From: CAZDET01 sp964504335
GTDB lineage: Bacteria > Bacteroidota > Bacteroidia > Chitinophagales > Saprospiraceae
DNA: 64,000 nt
Assembly (NCBI GenBank): GCA_964504335.1
Contig: CAZDET010000023.1
Location: 4,267 to 68,266, forward strand
Reading direction: 5' to 3'
Shown: one piece after another, positions 36,018 through 43,569 of the stretch
How the letters are laid out: every line of letters starts with the position of its first letter
Position numbering within the stretch: the stretch's first letter is position 1
The notes under the pieces: model-generated
Seen by the model: the letters and a program-made list of their open reading frames with translations, nothing else
Databases searched by the model: none
What the model was told of the DNA's origin: nothing
Translations under genes and position numbers: made by a program

Positions 36018-36260
36018 GGGCAAGTGGTTGCTGGTTGGTTAGTAACTCCAAAAGTGTATTTCGTATTCTGATCAGTAGGTGTTTAATGTCTTATTAACGT
36101 ATAGAGTAAAGGTGGTATTTAGACCTTTGGAAATTGAGACTTTTCGATCTTAAGGAAGAGGAGTTTAATTCGGTCAAACCAGAATAATTACCACCTACAG
36201 CTTTGTGATTGCTACGGGAAACTTATATTGAGCTTCCTTCAATCAGCTTTTCTTTTGGTT

Positions 36261-37637
36261 ATGATGCGAACGACCCTTCTCTGGCTCCTACTGATTACGG
36301 CTTTTTCCACAAGTTACGGTCAGGATACGATCCCACCAGCCTTCGTGGCTAAATTGTACGATATCGCCGAGGCCCCCCGGGCAGACCGGATTGAGCAAGA
36401 CATTCGGAAGCTCGTCGGTTTCGGGACGCGCCATACGCTCAGCGATACGACTTCTGAAACCCGAGGTATCGGAGCCGCTCGCCGCTGGATCAAGGCGGAA
36501 TTTGATCGCATTAGCGCTGAATGTGGCGGTTGTCTGGAAGTGTATTTTCAACGCAACTTAGTAACGGCGGAGGGCAACCGGCGCATTCCGGAAGACACCT
36601 ACGTTGTAAACGTGGTAGCGGTTCAGCGCGGTACCGCGCAGCCCAACCGCTACGTCATGATGAGTGGAGATATTGACTCTCGCGTCAGCAATTCCCTGGA
36701 TAGCACTTCCGAATCGCCGGGTGCAAACGATAATGCCTCGGGTATGGCGGGCGTATTGGAAGCAGCTCGCGTACTGACGAAATACCGCTTCCCAGCCTCC
36801 ATCGTCTACACGGGTTTGAGCGGAGAAGAGCAGGGATTGTTTGGTGGAAAAGGACTCGCTGCCGAAGTAAAGGCCCAGGGGTGGGATCTGATCGGGGTGT
36901 TGAATAACGATATGATCGGAAATATCGAGGGCATCGACGGCGTAGTGGACAATACTACATTCCGCGTTTTCAGCGAACCTGTTCCGGTAAATAGTGAAGA
37001 GCGCGACCGTATCTGGCAGCGTTTTTACGGCGGAGAAGTCGATGGGCCGAGCCGCCAGTTAGCACGCTACATCGATCGGCTAACCGAGCAATATACCCGC
37101 AACCTTGACGCTATCATGATCTACCGCCTCGATCGCTTCGGGCGAGGTGGGCACCACCGGCCCTTTAACGACGAAGGGTTTCCCGGAGTACGAATCATGG
37201 AAACCCACGAAAACTACAACCGCCAGCACCAGGATCTACGCACTGAAGACGGCATCGAATACGGTGATGTTATCGAGGGAGTCAATTTTGAATATGCCGC
37301 AAAGCTCACCGGCGTAAATGCCATCACGCTGGCAGGCTTGGCGGGCGCACCGGCAGCTCCTACCGGCGTACAGATTGGCGGAGCCGTGCGCCCCTCCACC
37401 CGCTTGCGCTGGGAATCTGTCGAAGAACCCCAACTGGCAGGCTATCGGATCTATTGGCGCGATACCACCTCCCCGCAGTGGCAGTACAGCCGTTTTGTGC
37501 CCGCTAGTGTCACAGATTATACGCTGGAAAATGTCATCATCGACAACTACCTGTTCGGCGTAGCCAGTGTGGCTGAGGATGGTAGTGAAAGCCTGGTAGT
37601 GTATCCGACTACGTTGATTCCGAGGGGGCTGCGATAG
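36261..37637 (+). CDS. Secreted M28 family peptidase with C-terminal FN3-like domain
   Basis: A secreted aminopeptidase-type enzyme of about 458 residues. The signal peptide (MMRTTLLWLLLITAFSTSYGQ) fixes the start at the ATG pair at 36261. The open frame upstream of it is not coding. Metal ligands are recognisable in PGANDNASGMAGV, SGEEQGLFGG, LNNDMIGN and ETHENYN. The first ligand motif, SGHxDS in most M28 peptidases, reads SGDIDSR here. A fibronectin-III-like domain of about 90 residues ends the protein (LRWESVEEPQLAGYRIYWRD). There is no T9SS tail, so it is probably periplasmic or outer-membrane associated. Confidence 0.88.
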   Translation: MMRTTLLWLLLITAFSTSYGQDTIPPAFVAKLYDIAEAPRADRIEQDIRKLVGFGTRHTLSDTTSETRGIGAARRWIKAEFDRISAECGGCLEVYFQRNLVTAEGNRRIPEDTYVVNVVAVQRGTAQPNRYVMMSGDIDSRVSNSLDSTSESPGANDNASGMAGVLEAARVLTKYRFPASIVYTGLSGEEQGLFGGKGLAAEVKAQGWDLIGVLNNDMIGNIEGIDGVVDNTTFRVFSEPVPVNSEERDRIWQRFYGGEVDGPSRQLARYIDRLTEQYTRNLDAIMIYRLDRFGRGGHHRPFNDEGFPGVRIMETHENYNRQHQDLRTEDGIEYGDVIEGVNFEYAAKLTGVNAITLAGLAGAPAAPTGVQIGGAVRPSTRLRWESVEEPQLAGYRIYWRDTTSPQWQYSRFVPASVTDYTLENVIIDNYLFGVASVAEDGSESLVVYPTTLIPRGLR

Positions 37638-37648
37638 ACGACTTCCTG

Positions 37649-38125
37649 TTATCCGACAGCGAATTCAGTGTGCTTCCTGTAATCCGGAGCCATAAAAGCT
37701 GAGACCAAATCCAATTTTTCTACACCAGCCTCTAATAATTGATTTCCTATACCAGAATCAGTACCGTCGTGGCGCAACCAATTATCTCCATCCGGTTTTA
37801 CTTCGAGATGGATTATGCAACTATACAATCGCTCATCCTCTCGCCAACCGGCGGTAAATAGTGCATTTTGTCCGTGTTGGGCGTCGTATACTTCTAAAAC
37901 CTAAAACAGAAAACTCTGCCGATAAACATCGGCATGTTTGCATAGCATTTTTACTTCTACAGCACTTTTTTCCATTCCTTTTTCAGCCCCCATTCCTTTT
38001 CAGCACCTAAGGCAATTTTGAATAACTGATCGATCAAATCAATTTGGCAAGGATCGTCCTCAATCCGCTAACGCTCCCGCACCAGCGTGGATTTTACCGC
38101 CTCGTACAAATACTCTTTTCGTGGG
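37649..38125 (-). pseudogene. Decayed xisH-xisI pair (XisH fragment joined to XisI C-terminus)
   Basis: On the minus strand, 37900 to the TAA at 37649 is an open 83-codon stretch matching the C-terminal three quarters of XisI: EVYDAQHGQNALFTAGW, CIIHLEVKPDGDNW, LRHDGTDSGIGNQLLEAGV and KHTEFAVG. It is cut off from any start by an in-frame TAG at 37901-37903. Upstream (about 37915-38125) lie pieces of XisH: KEYLYEAVKSTLVRER, then a TAG at 38068-38070 where Trp is usual, RIEDDPCQIDL, and in another frame AEKGMEKSAVEVKML. A tandem 17-base duplication near 38010 probably caused the frameshift. XisH/XisI are nuclease-like and partner proteins first known from cyanobacterial element excision. This copy is dead. 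Confidence 0.85.
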
Positions 38126-38162
38126 AGGTGTAATTTTTTTAGTGAATGTATTTCCGTAGAAC

Positions 38163-38238
38163 TTAGCGGATAGATTTTAGATCTTAGTTTATGCAAATAG
38201 GCTTTTTGAATTACTAAGATCTAAAATCTATCCGCTAA
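38163..38238. repeat. Perfect 26-base inverted repeat downstream of the Tricorn-like gene
   Basis: Arms 38163-38188 and 38213-38238 are exact complements of 26 bases with a 24-base loop. It lies between the xisHI remnant and the stop codon of the S41 protease gene. The hairpin is AT-rich, contains repeated AGATTTTAGATCT-like words and lacks a clean T-run. It may serve as a terminator or 3-prime stabiliser of the long protease mRNA, or be a small repetitive element. Confidence 0.8.
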
Positions 38239-38262
38239 AAATCTAAAGTGCCAAAGTACCAA

Positions 38263-41200
38263 TCACCCTTTACCCACCGACGGCACGCGCACCTCGTAGG
38301 CCGGTTGCTCGGGTGCCTTATTCGGTTGCTGCTCTAGTTGTTCCAGCAGCACTTGCACGGCACGCTCGATCTGTGGGTCGCGACCATTGGCTAGTTCGGT
38401 GGCGTCGTCGTCTACTTCGATATCGGGAGCCACGCCCCGGCCTTCGTCAAACCAGCTTCCGTCGGGGTTGTACATGCGGAAGGTCGGAACCGTTACTACG
38501 CCGCCATCGACCAGCGACGGGACGCCGGAGATGCCGATCAGGCCGCCCCAGGTGGTTTCTCCGATCAGCGGGCCGAGACCTGCTTTGCGGAAGTAATCCG
38601 GGAAGGCATCGCCTCCGCTGCCGGCCCAGCCGTTGATCAGCATGGCCTTTGGGCCAAAGTGGGAGCTTGGCGGCCACTGCCAGTTCTGGCCTTCGCGGAT
38701 GGCCCAGTAAGCCAGCGGCTTTCGGTTGAGGAGTTCAATGAATCGATCGGGAATTTGTCCGCCGTTATTAAAGCGCTCATCAATAATGAGAGCTTCTTTC
38801 TGCCACTGCCCCTGAAACATACGCAGCAGCTCGTTCTGCCCATCGATGCCGGTACTCGGTACGTAGATATAGCCGATGCGGCCGTCGCTGGCCTCTTCGA
38901 CGAGCCGGCGATTGGACTCAATCCAGGCCAAATTGCGCAGACGAGTCTCGCTGCTGAGTAATTCGACGATTACGGTGCGCGTCTCCCCGTCGCGTTCTAC
39001 TTCCAGGGCCACGGTCTTTCCTCCCAAACCGGCGAACGGGGCATAGGGAGAACGATCGGTGCGCAACGACAGGCCGTTGACACTTAAAATGGCATCTCCC
39101 TCGCGGATGTCGACATTGGCTTTTTGAATGGGCGAACGCACTTCACTGTCCCAGGGGGCTCCACTAACCACCTTAGCCACTTTGTACTTTTCGTTTTCGA
39201 CCATCCAGTCGATCCCGAGGTAGCCCGTATTGCGGCGCTCGCCGTTTTCGGTGTCGCCACCGCCCCGGTAGGTGTGCGAGGCATTGAGCTCTCCGATGAG
39301 TTCACCTAAAATGAAATTGACATCCTCGCGGGTGCCGGCAGATTCGATCAGCTGGCCATAGCGCGTCCGCATGGCATCCCAATCGACGCCGTGCATATTC
39401 GGATCGTAAAAGTAATCGCGCTCAAAGCGCCAAGCGTCGGCGAAGATCTGCCGCCATTCTGCTTGTGGATCGAGCACCATTTCCAGGTTACTGGTAGGTG
39501 CGGGCTCTTCCAGCTTTTGGTCGGCGGCTACTTTCACCACGCCCCACTTGCCATTCTGCTGCACTAGAAGGTGCTTCCGATCACCGGAAAGCCGGTAGTT
39601 GGAAACGCCATTCATAATGGTCTTCGATTCGCGCTCTTCCAAATCGAAGTACATCAGCGCCGGTTTTTGGTCGCGGCCGCTACCCGATCGGGGATAGTGT
39701 ACGTAGATCAGCTTGCCTTCTGCGGCCGCCAGACGTCCGTAGTTTCCAGCTTCGGGAGGGAGCACAACCATCCGTTCTTCAAAACCGTCGAAGTCAATAG
39801 CGATGGCCTTATCTTCCGTTTCTTCTTCCTCCTTTTCGGTATCCTCGTTTTCCTCCTTGTCCTCCTCCTTTTTTTCTTCCTCGTCATTCTTTGGTGCCAA
39901 AGGAGAAGGCACGTCCTGGCGCAGGGGTATAGCTGCCAGTTGCGTGCCATTCGGATAGGACCACATATTGGTGTAATCGCTGTAGACCGGGCGAAAATGC
40001 CGATTGGTAGTAAAAAACAGATACTCCCCTTTCGGGTCGAATACAGGTTGGGAGTTGGAGTAGAAGGAAGCCAGCAATTCCTGGCTGGCACCCGATTCGG
40101 TATCGAACAAGTGAATGGTATTATTCAGGTTGTCTCCTTCTACGATGTAGGCTAACCACCGGCTATCGGGCGACCAATCCATCGTATAGCCCAGCAGGCC
40201 GCCGTGGGAGAAGGTTTTCACCGAACCGACTGTGGTCACTTCTTTTGTCGAGCGGTCGACGTACTGGATTTCCTTAGCCTGGTTGATGAACGCAATTTTC
40301 TGGCCGTCGGGCGACCAAAAAGGCTGATAGCGGTAACCACTTGGGAAATTGGTGACCTTTTCGGTAGTCCCGGTTTCCAGGTCGCGGATATAGAGGTCGT
40401 ACTCTCCATCTGCATCGCTGAAGTAGGCTAATTCGTTCCCTTCCGGTGCGTAGGATGGTTGGCGCTCCGCTGCACCGCTGGTTTGGGTAATATTTTGTAC
40501 GAAGCCCTCCTTTGCGGGCACACTGAAAAGCTCGCCGCGTGCCTGTACGATCAGCCGTTTGCCGGAGGGAGAAAGGGTGGCATTTTGGATGTTTTTCGCT
40601 GCATTGACCGTGCGCGGGGTGAGGGCGGCCCGGTCCGTGACCACCTGAATAGTTACTTCGCGGGTGGTTTCGCTCTCCAAATCCAGGAGGTAGAGGCGGT
40701 CGCCGGCCTGGAATACGATTTCTTCAGGGCCCAACGACGGGAAGTGCACGTCGAAGTCTGTGAATTCGGTCAGTTGCCTGGACTCCTTCGCATTCAGATC
40801 GTACACGTACAGGTTGTAGCGCTGCGCAGTATTGGCATCACTCATGTAGTAGATGCGGTCACCCTTCCACATGGGAAGTTCTTCGTTAGCAATACTTTGA
40901 ATGATGGTGGAGCTCGACAGATCGTTGAGGTTGAATAGGTGAATATCGGCAGCCGCACCACCGCGATAGCGTTTCCAAGTGCGGAATAAGCGTGTTTGCT
41001 TGGTGTATGCCAATTGCTGTCCATCGGGGCTAAAGGTGGCAAATTCACCGTACGGTACGGGTAATTGTTCGGGCATTCCACCGCTGGTTGGGATGGCGTA
41101 AAATTGATTAAATCGTTGCTTCCCGCTGTAGCGTCGACTGGCAAATAAGACCCGATCGCCATCTGGGTGCCAATCCAGCATTCGGTCGGGCATCCCGTGG

Positions 41201-41532
41201 AAAGTTAGTCGCTGAGGGAGTCCGCCCTCGGCATCGATGACGTAGATATCTTGGTTGCCGTCATAATTGCCGGTAAAGGCGATTTGGCTGCCGTCGGGAG
41301 AGAAGCGGGGAAACTGCTCCTCACCTTCCGGGCTGCTCAGGCGGGCTGCCTGACCACCGGATTTCGGGACGATCCAGATATCGTTGGCGTACACGAAGGT
41401 GATGTGGGTTTGGGAAACGTCTGGGTAGCGTAGCAGCCGGGCGTCTACCTGACTGAACATACACAGTGGAAGCAATAGGGCACCGAGTAGGAAACACCAG
41501 TGCCACTGAGGGAGGTAAGTTGTTTGATTCAT
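38263..41532 (-). CDS. Tricorn-like S41 family peptidase with WD40/PD40 propellers and PDZ domain
   Basis: A 1089-residue secreted Tricorn-type protease. A signal peptide (LGALLLPLCMFSQ) is followed by repeated PD40 propeller blades (FSPDGSQIAFTGN, DWHPDGDRVLF, WSPDGQKIAFI, about 40-540). A highly acidic linker rich in Glu and Lys follows (about 545-580), then a second beta region. A Tricorn C1 helical domain (RDYFYDPNMHGVDWDAMRTRYG) and a PDZ domain (about 770-860) precede the S41 core. The catalytic Ser is in GWAGSGGDAFPDYF (about 970). It should trim oligopeptides in the periplasm. No sorting domain is present. The acidic linker is unusual in length. Confidence 0.94.
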   Translation of the reverse strand: MNQTTYLPQWHWCFLLGALLLPLCMFSQVDARLLRYPDVSQTHITFVYANDIWIVPKSGGQAARLSSPEGEEQFPRFSPDGSQIAFTGNYDGNQDIYVIDAEGGLPQRLTFHGMPDRMLDWHPDGDRVLFASRRYSGKQRFNQFYAIPTSGGMPEQLPVPYGEFATFSPDGQQLAYTKQTRLFRTWKRYRGGAAADIHLFNLNDLSSSTIIQSIANEELPMWKGDRIYYMSDANTAQRYNLYVYDLNAKESRQLTEFTDFDVHFPSLGPEEIVFQAGDRLYLLDLESETTREVTIQVVTDRAALTPRTVNAAKNIQNATLSPSGKRLIVQARGELFSVPAKEGFVQNITQTSGAAERQPSYAPEGNELAYFSDADGEYDLYIRDLETGTTEKVTNFPSGYRYQPFWSPDGQKIAFINQAKEIQYVDRSTKEVTTVGSVKTFSHGGLLGYTMDWSPDSRWLAYIVEGDNLNNTIHLFDTESGASQELLASFYSNSQPVFDPKGEYLFFTTNRHFRPVYSDYTNMWSYPNGTQLAAIPLRQDVPSPLAPKNDEEEKKEEDKEENEDTEKEEEETEDKAIAIDFDGFEERMVVLPPEAGNYGRLAAAEGKLIYVHYPRSGSGRDQKPALMYFDLEERESKTIMNGVSNYRLSGDRKHLLVQQNGKWGVVKVAADQKLEEPAPTSNLEMVLDPQAEWRQIFADAWRFERDYFYDPNMHGVDWDAMRTRYGQLIESAGTREDVNFILGELIGELNASHTYRGGGDTENGERRNTGYLGIDWMVENEKYKVAKVVSGAPWDSEVRSPIQKANVDIREGDAILSVNGLSLRTDRSPYAPFAGLGGKTVALEVERDGETRTVIVELLSSETRLRNLAWIESNRRLVEEASDGRIGYIYVPSTGIDGQNELLRMFQGQWQKEALIIDERFNNGGQIPDRFIELLNRKPLAYWAIREGQNWQWPPSSHFGPKAMLINGWAGSGGDAFPDYFRKAGLGPLIGETTWGGLIGISGVPSLVDGGVVTVPTFRMYNPDGSWFDEGRGVAPDIEVDDDATELANGRDPQIERAVQVLLEQLEQQPNKAPEQPAYEVRVPSVGKG

Positions 41533-41706
41533 ATGGTATTCAACATGTTGTGGTTATGGAAATGTCGACCAATGTTAACCCTTCCGACTTGGAGCGACGA
41601 ATTTTTTCGACCAATCCAATGGCGAGCAAGAATTGGTGCTGATTTGTAGGGATTTGTGCTTGCTTGTTAGGCTCTAATAGCTTATATTGAAAGGGTCCAT
41701 TCTCAT

Positions 41707-41923
41707 AAAGCTGCCCGAACGGTAGCGGAGCATCCAATTATTATTTGTTTTTCAAACGGCCGTTCACATGGTTGGTAGTCGCGTGCGGGTGCATGCTTGG
41801 ACTACCTGTAACCCTTCGGGTAGGCAGGTTTGGTGGGCGGGTCATTTTATTATTCCCACCCACATGGTGTGCGGCGACCCGAGCCGGCAACCGGACAGCA
41901 AGCCGGGTTGGCAATCTATATGC
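41707..41923 (+). repeat. Dispersed non-coding repeat, copy A
   Basis: A stretch of about 217 bases in the 550-base gap between the Tricorn-like and PDZ genes. It aligns along its whole length with the reverse complement of 57184-57416. The best block is 22 identical bases at 41855-41876. Similarity also covers AAAGCTGCCC..CGGTAGC at the left end, CACGGCC-like and GTAG..GCGTGC segments, and GGCGGG.CATTTTAT. A hairpin GCGTGC / GCATGC at 41781-41796 is conserved in both copies. The rest of the 41533-42084 gap shows no gene. The open frames that cross the repeat look non-coding. Confidence 0.8.
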
Positions 41924-42084
41924 CTAAAATCCTTTGTCGTACATGGACCTTCGTCGCCTCATCTCGCACGGGTGGGCGCTTTCTGTCCGGTTCCGGCTTC
42001 CTCCATTAGCATCGAACAAGGGTTGCAGGATGTTCCACCCGCAACCCTCATTACACAACAAAACCGCTTATCAAAAAAGCTCGT

Positions 42085-43368
42085 CTAGGCCCGCGGCTGG
42101 ATGATCAGGCGCTCCGTACGCACCTGATCCCGCTGTCGTACCTGGAGGAAGTACGTTCCCGGAGGGAAGGACTCCAAGTCCAGGTTATCACTGTAAGTGC
42201 CGCTGAAATTGTTGATCTGCTCTTCAAACAATGTCCGGCCGTTCAGATCGATTACTTGAATAATGGTGGGTAATTGTTCGGCCTCAAACTGGAGCTGGAC
42301 TTCCCCGAAACTAGGATTGGGGAACAACTGGAAGTTCTGGACGGGTAGCCCGGGAAGGTCGAGGTCAGGTGCCGGAATCGGTTCCGGTGTTTGATTCTCC
42401 TCCTCTTCTTCTTCCTCCTCAGGTTCTTCGGCGGCATCTGGCTTTTCACAGTTCTTGAACTGAGCATCGATTTCAAGCGACTTGCCTTCTCGCAGAATAG
42501 ACAGGGTGAAGTAATCACCCGGCTCGTGCTTATCCCGTTCCGTGCGCAGTTCGCGGAAGTCGTTGACAGCCACATCGTCCAGGGCCAGAATGATATCGCC
42601 CGGCTGTAGCTCCGTGCTGGCTGCCGGTGTGTCGTCGATGATGCCGCTAATCCGCACGCCCGAATCGCTGCCGTGCAATTCGGTCGTTTGTACGCCGATG
42701 AAGACCGCACAAGGATCGCGCTGCCAGGACCCGCCATACGAATAGCTTTCACCCGATAATTCAATTTGCAGGGTCTGCTCCTGGCCATTGCGGGAAACAA
42801 CTACGGGAACGACGTCCCCAATTTCATGGTCGCGCAAAATGCTCCTCAGGTCGTGGGTATTGTTGGTCGGCTGTCCGTCCACAGTCAGAATCACGTCGCC
42901 GCTGGTCAGGCCGGCTGCGCCGGCTTTCGCACGTCCGACCAGATTACCGACGGAGATACCTTCCTCTACATCGTCGTGGCTCTCGTAGAAGCCAATAATG
43001 GGGCGCCGAGTGTGCTCCCCGTGAGAACTGTTGTTGCTGTAATTATAGTTGTAGTCGAACTTGTAATCCCGACCACCCATTTCTACACGGGCTGGTTGAT
43101 TGATGATGACCTGCACATCGGAATCCGCATTGGAGCCTTCGCCCTCGGTGATTTGAATTTCAATGCGCTTCAGATTATCACGGTCGACCTTTTCGAAATA
43201 ATCTTGCCAGGAAGTATCATCGGAAATGAGCTCTTCCACAATGGTGGTACTACCGTCGGTGTGGATTTGCTTGATTTTAATTCGGCGGTTGTTTTCCGAT
43301 TGGGCAAACAGGCTGAGGCCGACAAAAAGCAAGCACAACAGGCAAGTAAGTCGGGTAAAAATTCGCAT
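42085..43368 (-). CDS. PDZ domain protein with T9SS sorting domain
   Basis: A 427-residue secreted protein. A signal peptide (LTCLLCLLFVGLSLFAQ) is followed by an N-terminal region of about 100 residues. Two PDZ domains follow (about 120-205, AGLTSGDVILTVDGQPTNN, and 220-305, LQPGDIILALDDVAVND). A run of Glu residues with a Pro-rich spacer precedes a T9SS sorting domain (QLFPNPSFGEVQL ... FPPGTYFLQVRQRD). No protease domain is attached, so it is probably a surface adaptor that binds peptide C-termini. It is divergent from the M14 peptidase across about 200 bases that hold no gene. Confidence 0.9.
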   Translation of the reverse strand: MRIFTRLTCLLCLLFVGLSLFAQSENNRRIKIKQIHTDGSTTIVEELISDDTSWQDYFEKVDRDNLKRIEIQITEGEGSNADSDVQVIINQPARVEMGGRDYKFDYNYNYSNNSSHGEHTRRPIIGFYESHDDVEEGISVGNLVGRAKAGAAGLTSGDVILTVDGQPTNNTHDLRSILRDHEIGDVVPVVVSRNGQEQTLQIELSGESYSYGGSWQRDPCAVFIGVQTTELHGSDSGVRISGIIDDTPAASTELQPGDIILALDDVAVNDFRELRTERDKHEPGDYFTLSILREGKSLEIDAQFKNCEKPDAAEEPEEEEEEEENQTPEPIPAPDLDLPGLPVQNFQLFPNPSFGEVQLQFEAEQLPTIIQVIDLNGRTLFEEQINNFSGTYSDNLDLESFPPGTYFLQVRQRDQVRTERLIIQPRA

Positions 43369-43569
43369 AGCAAAGTGTGTTTAATGCAGGAAAAATGAGG
43401 CAGCGGGTACCATGATTAAAAGGCTCGCTACTGAAAGGACGGGGCTATCGAGGAATGGTTGCAGTAAAAATTCCGCTTTTTTCGGCTCGGGCGGTATTTT
43501 ATAGGCCGGGCAGGAATCCGGACCGATCTTCTCCGGGAGATGTCGTATTATAGCGACTGATCCAATCTG

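Noticed and set aside
41768..42088. Open frame of 106 codons on the plus strand in the gap between the Tricorn-like and PDZ genes
   Set aside because: It runs across the dispersed repeat, its translation lacks normal protein character, and the homologous copy at 57184-57416 does not preserve the frame.
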